In this document: positions 6,405 through 15,274 of the stretch, in pieces
Numbering within the stretch: position 1 is the stretch's first letter
Layout of the letters: each line of letters opens with the position of its first letter
Origin: a bacterium
Lineage (GTDB): Bacteria > SZUA-79 > Acidulodesulfobacterales > Acidulodesulfobacteraceae
Assembly: GCA_021825865.1 (NCBI GenBank)
Contig: JAKAFU010000020.1
Span: forward strand, 1-34,803
DNA: 34,803 nt
Direction: 5' to 3'
The notes under the pieces: generated by a model
The model's database searches: none
Seen by the model: the letters and a program-made list of their open reading frames with translations, nothing else
Told to the model about the DNA's origin: nothing
Translations under genes and position numbers: made by a program

Positions 6405-8312
6405 TCAGTATAATCTTTTAGACAGATGCCTAAGCGCATATTTTGCGTCAAAATCCTTCATGAGATAAATATAAAATTCCCTGACCGGCATAAATTTACG
6501 ATAAATATCAAGTCTTCCGATAAATACAATGGATTTAAAATATTTTAAATAAGTCGAAACAGGGTTGAGCATATATTTATTATCCATAACAAACATAGCG
6601 TCTTTGCCGTTCAATCCTAAAATCTTGCTTTTGTTCTGCCATATATCATACTGATTTAAAAAACCTGAAATATTATATATATTCGCTTTCTTATTAAAAG
6701 CAGGTTTAAAATTCCCGTAAAAAACAAGTTCGTCGCTTATAGCATAGTGATGTGTGAGCAAAAATAGAGAATGATATTTGTTTTTATATCCTGAATATAC
6801 AATTTTAAGGTCTTTTGCGGAAGCCGTCCATCCGAACAAATCATCCGTAATATTTGCTGTTTTAGCTTTGCCGGGTATGTGCGGAATCAGTTTAAAGATA
6901 CCGCCTTTATGCAATTTATGTTCTTTATCTACATAGCTTATTATTTTTGCGACAGGTATAAAATTATAATAAATCTGGTAATAGAGAACCATGCTCATGA
7001 AAAATCCGGTAAAAAGAGAAAGATATAAAAAAGATTTAAACGCATAAAGTTTAAATCTTCCCAATATGTTTTTATTATTGCCTTGAGCTCCGCCAATGCG
7101 GCGAGTGCCGTTGATATTGCCGCCCTTATGCGGCTTTGCAGAATTTTCATAACGTTTTATAAAGGAACTTGCGAAAAAACCTGCAAGCGGAAAAGCGGCT
7201 AAATAACCGATGTCAGGCCAGTGAAACAGTATCCTGTGAGCATAGCCGTTTGCGATAAAAAAAACAAGTATAGGCACTGACATACTTAAGGCATACAATA
7301 TGCTTTCATTGAAAATATTTTTATTGTAAATAATGAAATAGATGAAAACAAAAAATAAAATAATATATATCAAAGGACTCATCGCAACAAATTGTTCAAG
7401 CCAGTTTTGAAAAAATAAAACGGCATTAGGAGCAGGACTGGAAAAACCGTGCGACAACTGAAATTTAAAAGAAATGAAATTATGCTCTATATTCCAGTAA
7501 ATTACAGGAGAAAACACAATAATGGCTATTATAAGAGTAAAGTATGGATAAATTGTTTTCAGCAGGTGTCTGTTCTTATTAGAAAATAAAAGATACAGCA
7601 ATGCGGAAGGCGGTATTAAAGCAGCCGTATATTTGCTTAAAAATGATAATCCAAGAAAAATACCTGCTATGAGCCACCACTTGATATTTTCCTTGATGCT
7701 ATGATTATTAATCTTATCATTAATATTATTATTAATAATCTTATTATCATCAATCTTATTATTAACAATTCTATCGTTATTATTCGCCGTCTTGCTTACC
7801 GCAATATAAAAACTTATTAAAAAAAGCAGATAAAAGAACAGCAGCGGGGTATCAGGCAAAATCATCACTGAGAGCACAAGACCAAAGATAGGGGAGCATA
7901 AAAAAAACAAGAATGCAAAAAAAGCGGCTCGTTTATCTTTAAATAATAGTTCACTAAAATAATATATTAAAAAACCGTCAAAAAAAGAAAATATAATAGC
8001 GGTTAATCTCGCCGTCAGTTCGCTTTTACCAAAAATATGCGTAAAAAAATAAATACAGTATGCAACAAGCGGGGCATCGTCAAGATAACCGGCTGAGGGA
8101 TGAAGCGACCATACATAATAGTGCGCCTCGTCATTTCCAAGATTTAAAGTAGCGGCAAGATGCTCATGGATAAAAAAAGCGATAACTGATAAAATTACAA
8201 GCCATATTTCAAATTTATATGACCCTAAATAATCTAAAATTTCATTGGACTTTTCTTCTGCCGCATCACTTATTATATTTATTTTTTTAAAAATATTCTT
8301 CAAATTTCTCAC
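6405..8312 (-). CDS. GT39/ArnT-like integral-membrane glycosyltransferase
   Basis: This 635-residue protein is a PMT/ArnT-type enzyme with about 10-12 membrane segments. The first large periplasmic loop has the expected acidic motif (NDEAHYYVW at 60-68) and SAGYLDDAP, and LPDTPL lies at 152-157. Such enzymes take a sugar from a polyprenyl phosphate and add it to lipid A, protein or another envelope acceptor on the periplasmic side. Residues about 173-209 form an Asn-rich insert in a loop between membrane segments, encoded by an ATT/AAT-type simple repeat. The long soluble C-terminus (after about 450) is a typical periplasmic domain. The start is GTG at 8312 without a clear ribosome site. The donor is probably made by the downstream GT2 gene. 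Confidence 0.8.
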   Translation of the reverse strand: MRNLKNIFKKINIISDAAEEKSNEILDYLGSYKFEIWLVILSVIAFFIHEHLAATLNLGNDEAHYYVWSLHPSAGYLDDAPLVAYCIYFFTHIFGKSELTARLTAIIFSFFDGFLIYYFSELLFKDKRAAFFAFLFFLCSPIFGLVLSVMILPDTPLLFFYLLFLISFYIAVSKTANNNDRIVNNKIDDNKIINNNINDKINNHSIKENIKWWLIAGIFLGLSFLSKYTAALIPPSALLYLLFSNKNRHLLKTIYPYFTLIIAIIVFSPVIYWNIEHNFISFKFQLSHGFSSPAPNAVLFFQNWLEQFVAMSPLIYIILFFVFIYFIIYNKNIFNESILYALSMSVPILVFFIANGYAHRILFHWPDIGYLAAFPLAGFFASSFIKRYENSAKPHKGGNINGTRRIGGAQGNNKNILGRFKLYAFKSFLYLSLFTGFFMSMVLYYQIYYNFIPVAKIISYVDKEHKLHKGGIFKLIPHIPGKAKTANITDDLFGWTASAKDLKIVYSGYKNKYHSLFLLTHHYAISDELVFYGNFKPAFNKKANIYNISGFLNQYDIWQNKSKILGLNGKDAMFVMDNKYMLNPVSTYLKYFKSIVFIGRLDIYRKFMPVREFYIYLMKDFDAKYALRHLSKRLY

Positions 8313-8352
8313 TATTTATATTTAATTTTATTTTATTCCGATTAAATTCCTA

Positions 8353-10605
8353 TTAACCCCGCATCTTAAGTAATTGCGCTAATACACAGTTATATCTGTC
8401 TTTTAATTCAATAGACGCGTCTATCGTTAAAACAGCTGCGCCGCCAGACTGTGAAACCGGTTCGTCAAGGGTTTTCTTCATTCTCAAATAGACTTCTTCA
8501 TCTGCATCTGAATAATCTTTAGTAAAATCATTTGATTTAGAATTCCCTTCTGAATAATCTTTGGCAAAGCCGTCTGTTTTAGAATTCCCTGCGGTTTGAC
8601 AGTCTGTATGGAGGCTGCGGTCAACAGGGCACTCGAAAGACTCTGACGACTCTGCAGATTTAAAATCAGATTTTGTCTTTCTGCTTTTAAGCCGCTCAAT
8701 AATTATATTTTCATTTTCTTTATATATTTTAGAGTAAATAACAATAAAATTACAGTATTTTTTAGTAAAATAATCAATAAATATTTTTCTATGCCCGGCT
8801 TCCAAAAATGTTGCATCCATGACAACGTTTTTTTTAAGTTCGACGGCTTTCTTGGATTCCTCGAATATATATTCGTAAACCCTCCGGCTTATAGACTTGT
8901 CATATAAATATACGTCTTTTGATGCAAATAATTCTTTTCTTATTTTATCGGAAGTTAACAATGAAGCATTTAAATATCGGCTTAAAAGAAAAGAGAGTGC
9001 GCTTTTCCCGCTTCCCGGAAGTCCTACGTTCATTACAATAACGGGTTTTGCCAATAACTCGGCATAAAACATAGCTAAATTAAAATAATTTGCTGCTTCG
9101 TTAAGTTTATCCGCAACGTTTTCTTTGCTGTCATTGTTCTCTTTGTTTTCTTCTGTCTTATGATTTTTATTATTATTTTTATTATATTTGTATGATGTTA
9201 TTTGAGCCGCGCTACCTTGCTCTGTCTTATTATTTTCACCGTGTGTTTGCAGAATAGCGATTTTGCATCTGACAAGAGCCCTGTACAATTTATATGCTAA
9301 AATTACTTTAAATTCATATTCCTGAAACAGATTAATTAAACCGGCGCTAAAATAATTTTTGTAATATTCAAATATTTTACCGGATTCATAAAAATATCCT
9401 CTGTGCTCCATATCCATCAGCAGAAAGGCAAAATCTAAATAAACATCCTGAAACCTTAATTTTTCGCTGAATTCTACGCAGTCAAGAATGCATATGCCGT
9501 TGTTCTTAGAAATATTTCCGATAACTATATGTTCCATTCTTAAATCGCCGTGACAATCCTTAACTAACCCTTTGCTTATTCTTAATGTTATATATTGTGC
9601 AAATTCATCGGAATTTATAAAATCATAAAAAATATTATTCAGTTTTTTAAGATTATTCTGATTATTCTGATTATTTATTTTTTTTAGAGCATTTAAATAA
9701 TTTATATTGTTTACATTATTTATCTTATTGATACTATTTGCGCTGTTTGTATTATTTGTGTTATTTGCGCTGTTTATGTTATTTATCTTATCTTCTGCGT
9801 TATCTATATTATTTATATTGTTTAACGCATCAAAATTTAATTCTTTTTCTTCGCTGATAAAATTATAGACGGCTGAATAATTATCGTCAAAATTCTCTTT
9901 TAGTACATCAATCTTTCCGAACATGGAAATTCTTTTTGAACTATTTGCGTTTTTATGAAAAAGATAAATCCTTTTAGCTGTTTTTTGCAGAATTTTATCA
10001 ATATCAGTATAAATATCAGCATCGGTTTCAGTTTTAATATCAATATAGGTATTATTATTAACATTAGTTTCAGTTTCAATGTTAATATCAGTATTACTGT
10101 TAATAACAATATCATTAACATTGTCAATATTATTAATATCCTCGCCTTTGTCATCAAATCCGCATCGTTTTTTACCCCGTTTTTCTTTATCTTTAGCAAG
10201 AATAGCGTCTAAAAATTGAACATCCGCAACACGTTTCATCCTTACCAAATAATCGATAATTTTTCCTTTTTTATATCCCAGCAGCAGACTGCCGTCATTC
10301 TTTAGCCTTAATTCAGGCATATCAAGGTATATTCCGGCACACGACCTTCTATTGAGCGACAGTTCTTTTCTGCAGTAAAATTTTCTTTTTTCTAAAGACG
10401 TGTAGTCTAAAAATCCGAAATTAACTTTTTTCTTTTGTTTATATGCGAATTTTTGGGTGAGATAGATTGACGAAATGTGAGTTTCGATAACTTTTATTTT
10501 ATTAATGTTATCGGGATTTATCGGTTTTTTTTCAAACTTTATAATGGCTTTAATAACATCTGCGCTATTTATTTCATAGCTGTTTAGTATATCTGTATCC
10601 TGCAT
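8353..10605 (-). CDS. Fused APH-like kinase and P-loop kinase with Asn-rich inserts
   Basis: The protein is 750 residues long, while the usual bifunctional aminoglycoside phosphotransferase-like/ATP-binding proteins have about 500-550. The N-terminal two thirds carries the APH-type catalytic core, with HGDLRMEH at 352-359 and the metal-binding ILDCVEF at 373-379. The C-terminal part is an AAA-type small-molecule kinase with Walker A GLPGSGKS at 528-535, TSDKIRKELF and MDATF. The excess length comes from low-complexity inserts at about 154-206, 258-325 and 456-500, rich in N, I, D, T and K, and a 14-residue in-frame repeat at about 672-699. Substrates are unknown; antibiotic resistance should not be assumed. 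It lies between rpoS (39-bp gap) and the GT39 gene (40-bp gap), probably in one operon. Confidence 0.78.
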   Translation of the reverse strand: MQDTDILNSYEINSADVIKAIIKFEKKPINPDNINKIKVIETHISSIYLTQKFAYKQKKKVNFGFLDYTSLEKRKFYCRKELSLNRRSCAGIYLDMPELRLKNDGSLLLGYKKGKIIDYLVRMKRVADVQFLDAILAKDKEKRGKKRCGFDDKGEDINNIDNVNDIVINSNTDINIETETNVNNNTYIDIKTETDADIYTDIDKILQKTAKRIYLFHKNANSSKRISMFGKIDVLKENFDDNYSAVYNFISEEKELNFDALNNINNIDNAEDKINNINSANNTNNTNSANSINKINNVNNINYLNALKKINNQNNQNNLKKLNNIFYDFINSDEFAQYITLRISKGLVKDCHGDLRMEHIVIGNISKNNGICILDCVEFSEKLRFQDVYLDFAFLLMDMEHRGYFYESGKIFEYYKNYFSAGLINLFQEYEFKVILAYKLYRALVRCKIAILQTHGENNKTEQGSAAQITSYKYNKNNNKNHKTEENKENNDSKENVADKLNEAANYFNLAMFYAELLAKPVIVMNVGLPGSGKSALSFLLSRYLNASLLTSDKIRKELFASKDVYLYDKSISRRVYEYIFEESKKAVELKKNVVMDATFLEAGHRKIFIDYFTKKYCNFIVIYSKIYKENENIIIERLKSRKTKSDFKSAESSESFECPVDRSLHTDCQTAGNSKTDGFAKDYSEGNSKSNDFTKDYSDADEEVYLRMKKTLDEPVSQSGGAAVLTIDASIELKDRYNCVLAQLLKMRG
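8507..8590. repeat. Two tandem 42-bp in-frame units
   Basis: 8507-8548 and 8549-8590 share TCTGAATAATCTTT at the start and TTTAGAATTCCCT at the end. They encode two 14-residue copies of the pattern NSKxDxFxKDYSxG near the end of the kinase gene. Confidence 0.8.
9631..9834. repeat. Intragenic simple-repeat expansion encoding Asn-rich insert
   Basis: Codons about 258-325 of the kinase gene consist largely of 6- and 9-base variants of ATTATT/TTTATATTG on the plus strand, read as AAT and ATA/AAC codons on the coding strand. The product is a run of NN, NI, NT and NS pairs between otherwise conserved kinase segments. A similar tract lies at 9988-10146. Confidence 0.7.
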
Positions 10606-10644
10606 TTTATTAACAAAACTTTAAAGTTATGCGCTGTTTAGCCG

Positions 10645-11541
10645 CTATTTTTCCAACACGCCTGATTCTTTAGCCATTTTTTGCAATTTACCCATTGCTT
10701 TTGATTCTATCTGCCTTATTCTTTCTTTAGTAAGATTAAAAATACCGGCAATTTGGTGTAATGTCATAGGTTTTTCATAATTCAATCCGTATCTCAGCGT
10801 AATAATTTTTCTTTCGTTTTCTTTTAATGAAAAAAGCCAGTTGTTTAATAAATTTATAGTTTCGATTTTATTTAATATTTCATAGGGAGATGTACGTTCC
10901 TCGTCTTCTCTGACAACATTGTTTAAAGACATATTCTGGTCGTCTTCATTCTGCGAGAGCGAATAATCTAACGATGTTATACTGGCGATAGACCCGTAAA
11001 TTTTTTCGACTTTATCGGAATTTATGCCTATATATTCTGCAATATCATCAGTATTCGGTTCATAACCGTTTTCCTTCTCCAAATTTTTTGAAGCTTTTGA
11101 AATTTTAAACATACTTTCGGAAATATGTATGGGAATCCTGATAAGACGTGCAGAATTCAATATTGCTCTTTCTATCGCCTGCCTTATCCACCATGTAGCG
11201 TAAGTTGAAAATCTAAATCCTTTAGACGGCTGAAATTTTTCAACAGCTTTCATAAGTCCGATATTTCCATCTTCTATTAAGTCTTCAAATGGAATACCCC
11301 TTCCAAGAAATCTTTTCGCAACCTGAATTACTAATCCGAGGTTTGACTGTATCATCAAATCCCTGGCTTCTCTGTCGCCGTTCTGAGCCTTTATGCTGAG
11401 TTCATATTCTTCATCCTTAGTTAAAAGCGGGTGTTTATGAATATTTTTTAGATATTGTGTATAAATATTATTATTATTAAGCTCCTGATACTCAGTTTTG
11501 GGTTCTTCAGAATATATTGTATCATTATTATTGTCTGTCAT
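10645..11541 (-). CDS. rpoS: RpoS-like sigma-70 family sigma factor
   Basis: The 298-residue protein has regions 1.2, 2, 3 and 4 but no long region 1.1, as in RpoS. Region 1.2 is visible at about 28-60 (LKNIHKHPLLTKDEE). Region 2 spans about 66-130 (SNLGLVIQVAKR, DLIEDGNIGLMKAVEKF, FRFSTYATWWIRQAIERAI). The region 4 helix-turn-helix is at about 258-285 (LHQIAGIFNLTKERIRQIE). RpoS directs stationary-phase and stress transcription. The order surE-pcm-rpoS matches the surE-pcm-nlpD-rpoS order known from Proteobacteria, without nlpD, and is the main reason for choosing RpoS over another group 2 or 3 factor. An in-frame TAA lies just before the ATG, so no N-terminal extension exists. No ribosome site is seen next to the ATG. 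Confidence 0.85.
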   Translation of the reverse strand: MTDNNNDTIYSEEPKTEYQELNNNNIYTQYLKNIHKHPLLTKDEEYELSIKAQNGDREARDLMIQSNLGLVIQVAKRFLGRGIPFEDLIEDGNIGLMKAVEKFQPSKGFRFSTYATWWIRQAIERAILNSARLIRIPIHISESMFKISKASKNLEKENGYEPNTDDIAEYIGINSDKVEKIYGSIASITSLDYSLSQNEDDQNMSLNNVVREDEERTSPYEILNKIETINLLNNWLFSLKENERKIITLRYGLNYEKPMTLHQIAGIFNLTKERIRQIESKAMGKLQKMAKESGVLEK

Positions 11542-11739
11542 AATATTTTATATAATTATTATTATTTTAATTTTTATAATTTTAATTTTGTTTAATTATA
11601 TTAATGAACTGTACCCTCCTAAGAGGCGGGAAATTTCTTGCTTATTTTTTTGATAAAATAATTATTACAATACAATTAAAATTAGAATTAAAAAATTAAT
11701 ATAATGTATTTAATTTTAAATATAATTAATATAATGAAA
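11542..11739 (-). other. rpoS leader with an unused Shine-Dalgarno inside an imperfect hairpin
   Basis: This 198-bp pcm-rpoS gap contains CCCGCCT-CTT-AGGAGGG on the minus strand (7-bp stem with one mismatch, about 11614-11630). It carries the strong site TTAGGAGGG about 75 nt before the rpoS ATG, with no ATG, GTG or TTG in range. The rest is A/T. Confidence 0.45.
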
Positions 11740-12384
11740 TCAGCTTGCAAAACCTGATTTACCTATGAGTTTTACAAAATTTGCCGGCGCTATAATTTTT
11801 TTTTCTATCTTTCCGCTATTTTTCCTAATTACATAAATATTCTGTTTGCGGTCAAGCTCAAGCGGCATTACCATAATACCGCCGTCTTTCAGCTGAGCGA
11901 GCAGCGGTTCAGGTATTTCAGGAGAACATGCGGTAACAATAATTCGGTCATAAGGGGCATATTCCTTGAAACCTATAGAGCCGTCGCCGATTATAAAAGT
12001 TATATTTTTACAATTTAAACCGTCAAGGATTGTCCGCGATTTTAAAGATAACTCTCTGATTCTTTCTATTGTATAAACTTCCGATGCCAGATTTGAAAGG
12101 ATTGCGGTTTGGTAACCGGAGCCTGTTCCTATTTCTAATACTTTATGTTCTTTATTGAGTTCAAGAACCGAAGTCATCAATGCAGCCGTATATATTCCGG
12201 ATATTGTCTGTTTATGCCCTATCGGCAGCGGAGCATCGCTATAGCTCAATTCGCTAAAAGATTCTTCAACAAAAACATGACGCGGAATAGACCTTATCGC
12301 GCCTATAATATCTGCATCGCAAATACCTTTAGATACGATATACGAATTAATCATTTTTTCAATCAAATTTTTATAATTTGCCAT
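11740..12384 (-). CDS. pcm: Protein-L-isoaspartate O-methyltransferase
   Basis: The 214-residue length is standard. It repairs isoaspartyl residues in aged proteins using S-adenosylmethionine. The SAM-binding motif is VLEIGTGSGYQTA (motif I). The family segment RHVFVEE...YSDAPLPIGHKQTIS is clear, with HKQTIS where many members have GQTIS. The motif II region reads APYDRIIVTA. It lies 43 bp after surE and before rpoS in the conserved survival operon. Confidence 0.95.
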   Translation of the reverse strand: MANYKNLIEKMINSYIVSKGICDADIIGAIRSIPRHVFVEESFSELSYSDAPLPIGHKQTISGIYTAALMTSVLELNKEHKVLEIGTGSGYQTAILSNLASEVYTIERIRELSLKSRTILDGLNCKNITFIIGDGSIGFKEYAPYDRIIVTACSPEIPEPLLAQLKDGGIMVMPLELDRKQNIYVIRKNSGKIEKKIIAPANFVKLIGKSGFAS

Positions 12385-12427
12385 AAATAAAAATATAAAA
12401 TTAAAATAATAAATTATTTCCGATTAA

Positions 12428-13237
12428 TTAATCTTTAAACGAAAAATCTATATTTTTAAACTTTTCGATAGCGTTATAATTTGTCAGGTCAATCTGAATA
12501 GGCGTTATAGAAATAAAACCTGCATGAACTGCCTCGTAATCACTATTTTCAATATCTTCAAACTTTATATTTTTACCGCCTATCCAGTAATATTTCCTGC
12601 CTCGCGGGTCTTCTTTTTCTACAACAAAATCTTCAAAGTATCTTTTGCCCTGCCTTGTTATTTTATATTCAAAATCCGGTGATTGTATAATTGTCTGCGG
12701 AATATTAACATTCAAAAAAGTAAATTTAGGAAGTTCTATTGCTGCTACTATATTGGCAAGACTGACTGTAAATTTTGCGGCTTTTCTGAAAGAAAGCTCA
12801 AGATCGTCTTCTAAAGCAGGGTCTTTAAGAAGATAGCCGCCGCCTTTATTTACGACTAAGGAAACAGCTATTGATTTTATACCCATTATAGCGCCTTCCA
12901 TAGCGGCGGAAACCGTACCGGAATATGTTACATCGTCGCAAATATTTCCGCCATAGTTTATGCCGGAAACAATAAGGTCGGGTTTATATTTTAATATTGA
13001 GTTAACGCCTATATTTACGGCATCGGTTGGAGTACCGTCAACTGAATAAATTCCGGATTTAATCTCATGAACTCTCAACGGTCTGTCAAGAGTGAGAGAA
13101 TGCGAACTGCCGCTTCTTTCCCTATCCGGAGCTACTACGACGGTATTAAAATTTTTTCCGGAGGATTTAAATTCATCCAGCAATATATTTATTCCTGATG
13201 CAAAAACTCCGTCATCGTTTGAAATAAGAATGTTCAT
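12428..13237 (-). CDS. surE: 5'/3'-nucleotidase SurE
   Basis: The 269-residue protein has the SurE hallmarks: ISNDDGVFASG with metal ligands D8 and D9, APDRERSGSSHSLT, DGTPTDAVNIG and VSGINYGGNICDDVTYSGTV. It is a metal-dependent phosphatase acting on nucleoside monophosphates, linked to stationary-phase survival. It lies between merR and pcm; 68 bp separate it from merR. No ribosome site is visible before the ATG. Confidence 0.96.
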   Translation of the reverse strand: MNILISNDDGVFASGINILLDEFKSSGKNFNTVVVAPDRERSGSSHSLTLDRPLRVHEIKSGIYSVDGTPTDAVNIGVNSILKYKPDLIVSGINYGGNICDDVTYSGTVSAAMEGAIMGIKSIAVSLVVNKGGGYLLKDPALEDDLELSFRKAAKFTVSLANIVAAIELPKFTFLNVNIPQTIIQSPDFEYKITRQGKRYFEDFVVEKEDPRGRKYYWIGGKNIKFEDIENSDYEAVHAGFISITPIQIDLTNYNAIEKFKNIDFSFKD

Positions 13238-13305
13238 TAATTGAGGATAATCTTTCTATCGGCAGCAGAGAGATTATTAATATTGTTAGATGTTAAATTT
13301 ATCTT

Positions 13306-13908
13306 TTATTTATGGATATTTTGGGATAAAATATTTTTAATTATTCTCAACTCTTCGATAATTTCGTCTATGCGTCCTGAATTTTCGATTCCGGCTCTAT
13401 CTTTGCCGCTGCAATCAGTATCATCAGCGTAAACAGACTGTTTTTTATTAATAAATTCGGCATTAGTATCCTCAGCAGCTGTATTATTATTGCTGCGAGC
13501 ATTGCCGATGATATTATTGTTTTCCGCGCAATCTGCCGAAGTACAATCGATTGTTGCCGGATTATCCTGCAATACGGCATTGTTCAAACATTTTGAAACA
13601 TCAGATAAATCAGCGGCATCGTTAACGGCATCTGCATTAGCAGTTCCGGTTAATTTATAAAAACCGGATTTTAAAGCATTTCTGGCACCTTTAACGGTAA
13701 ATTTTTTGTCATAAAGTAAATCTTTAACGACTAAAAGTTTCTCTATCTCTTTTTTAGAATATAACCTGTGAGAACTGTTTAATTTTAAAGGCTTAATGAA
13801 TTTGAATTCTGTTTCCCAATATCTTATAACATAAGTTCCGACCTTTAAAATATCGGCTACCTCTCCAATCTTATAATAAACTTTTTCCTTTTCATCCTTC
13901 CAATCCAT
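13306..13908 (-). CDS. MerR-family transcriptional regulator with low-complexity tail
   Basis: Residues 10-82 form a MerR winged helix: YKIGEVADILKVGTYVIRYWE, then the wing with SSHRLYSKKEIEKLL and the second helix pair. The remaining roughly 115 residues are rich in N, D, A, S and T with several cysteines and no recognisable effector domain. A short amphipathic helix (IDEIIEELRIIKNIL) ends the protein. This type of MerR gene commonly follows ihfA in deltaproteobacterial translation operons. The start overlaps the 3' end of ihfA by 17 bp, indicating coupled translation. The target promoters are unknown. Confidence 0.85.
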   Translation of the reverse strand: MDWKDEKEKVYYKIGEVADILKVGTYVIRYWETEFKFIKPLKLNSSHRLYSKKEIEKLLVVKDLLYDKKFTVKGARNALKSGFYKLTGTANADAVNDAADLSDVSKCLNNAVLQDNPATIDCTSADCAENNNIIGNARSNNNTAAEDTNAEFINKKQSVYADDTDCSGKDRAGIENSGRIDEIIEELRIIKNILSQNIHK

Positions 13909-14191
13909 TTTGTCTATTTACTTTATTTTTTAATACATTAGAAGGTTTAAACTTAAGAACCTTTCTTTCGCTTATGTACATTACCTCGCCATTTTGGGGA
14001 TTTCTGCCTTTTCTTTTAGTCTTTTCTTTCACCGCGAAATTTCCGAAACCGGAAAATTTTAGCAATCCGGTTCTTTCGGCTTCAGATTTAACCATCTCAA
14101 AAAAAGAATTTACATATTTAAGCGAATCGTTATGAGAAATTCCAACCTTTTCATGAACTTTTGAAGAAATTTCCGATTTTGTTAAAGACAT
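13892..14191 (-). CDS. ihfA: Integration host factor alpha subunit (HU/IHF family)
   Basis: The 99-residue protein has the complete HU/IHF fold. FSGFGNFAVKEKTKRKGRNPQNGE and the DNA-clasping beta arm with its NP turn lie at about 47-70, followed by ISERKVLKFKPS. IHF-alpha pairs with IHF-beta and bends DNA at promoters and recombination sites. Position after rplT and before merR favours the alpha subunit over HU. In many Proteobacteria pheS and pheT stand between rplT and ihfA; here they are absent. Confidence 0.9.
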   Translation of the reverse strand: MSLTKSEISSKVHEKVGISHNDSLKYVNSFFEMVKSEAERTGLLKFSGFGNFAVKEKTKRKGRNPQNGEVMYISERKVLKFKPSNVLKNKVNRQNGLEG

Positions 14192-14282
14192 TGTTTATTT
14201 TTATTTTATATAAATTTATAGTTAGACTATTTTAAAGTTTTTAAATAAAATTTTATGAAAACCGCCTTGTTTAGTTTAAAAA

Positions 14283-14639
14283 TTATCTTGACTGAGCAGC
14301 TGCGGTTTTAACAATTTCTGAAAATCCTGCAGGGTCGGACAAAGCAAGTTCCGATAAAACCTTTCTATTTAATAATATATCATTTTTCTTCAGCATATTC
14401 ATAAAAACGGAATAAGAAATTCCATTTTTTCTGCATTCGGAATTAATACGCACAATCCATAACGCTCTGAATTGTCTTTTTTTAACTTTCCTATCCCTAT
14501 ATGAATATTTTAAAGCTTTATCGACAGCCTCCTGAGCAGTTTTAAAAAGTCTGTGCCTTGCGCCATAATAGCCTTTGGCCTGTTTCAATACTTTTTTATG
14601 TCTCTTTCTTACGGAAATTCCTCTTTTAACTCTCGGCAT
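14283..14639 (-). CDS. rplT: 50S ribosomal protein L20
   Basis: The 118-residue protein is full-length L20: [15 protein letters not shown] at the N-terminus, [13 protein letters not shown] and [15 protein letters not shown]. It binds 23S rRNA early in assembly and represses its own operon in several bacteria. Unusually, 320 bp separate it from rpmI and no ribosome site precedes its ATG, which may reflect special leader control. Confidence 0.97.
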   Translation of the reverse strand: MPRVKRGISVRKRHKKVLKQAKGYYGARHRLFKTAQEAVDKALKYSYRDRKVKKRQFRALWIVRINSECRKNGISYSVFMNMLKKNDILLNRKVLSELALSDPAGFSEIVKTAAAQSR

Positions 14640-14959
14640 TACTAAATCGTAAAATAAAATTTCTTGACAATATATAACAAATAATCAGTATTGAATTTTT
14701 ATTTATCCAAATTAATATTTACTATATACCGTGACAAAATATCTTATTTTGACGCCTCCTTTATTTTTAATTATTAAATTTAGTTTTATTTTAGATATTT
14801 TAAATAATTACTGCTATTATTTATTTTAATATGCGTCATTACATTGTCTTGCTTGCCTACTTGCATCAGTGAAAGCCGAAGGCTTAAAAAACAGAACCTT
14901 AAAAAAACAGTACAATAGAATAGTAAAGCAGCTCCATCCTTATAATAATTAATAATAAA
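14640..14959 (-). other. 320-bp rpmI-rplT spacer, possible L20 control region
   Basis: No protein gene is present. On the minus strand it contains two near copies of CTGTTTTTTTAAGG / CTGTTTTTTAAGCC, the small hairpin AAGCC-TTC-GGCTT, and a strong AAAGGAGGC (complement of 14754-14762) with no start codon in range. Next to this is an inverted repeat CAAAATA-AGA-TATTTTG. TTGTCA with TAATTT 17 bases away could be a weak internal promoter for rplT. Confidence 0.45.
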
Positions 14960-15163
14960 TTATAAATAAGGTATTAATTTCTTTATATTTAAAGAATCGA
15001 CTGCGTTGACGACCCCTTGCTTAGCTAATCTTTTTTTTCTTTTATGCGCTTTTGATGTTAATATGTGGCTTTTGCCGGCTTTATAGTGCATGACTTTACC
15101 GGTACCGGTAATTTTGAATCTTTTTTTTGCTCCCTTGCTGGTTTTAATTTTTATTTTTTTCAT
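14960..15163 (-). CDS. rpmI: 50S ribosomal protein L35
   Basis: This 67-residue basic protein has the L35 signature [19 protein letters not shown] and [14 protein letters not shown]. An AGAGGA ribosome site stands before the ATG. The gap to infC (111 bp) contains small GCAT- and GCAG-based stems on the minus strand. Confidence 0.95.
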   Translation of the reverse strand: MKKIKIKTSKGAKKRFKITGTGKVMHYKAGKSHILTSKAHKRKKRLAKQGVVNAVDSLNIKKLIPYL

Positions 15164-15274
15164 TTTTATATCCTCTATTAAATATATTATTTTTAAATAT
15201 TAAATTTCAACACGCATTCCATTATTTGCATAAAATGCGCTGCATACGCAGTCTTATTGACATAATTAGTCAAA

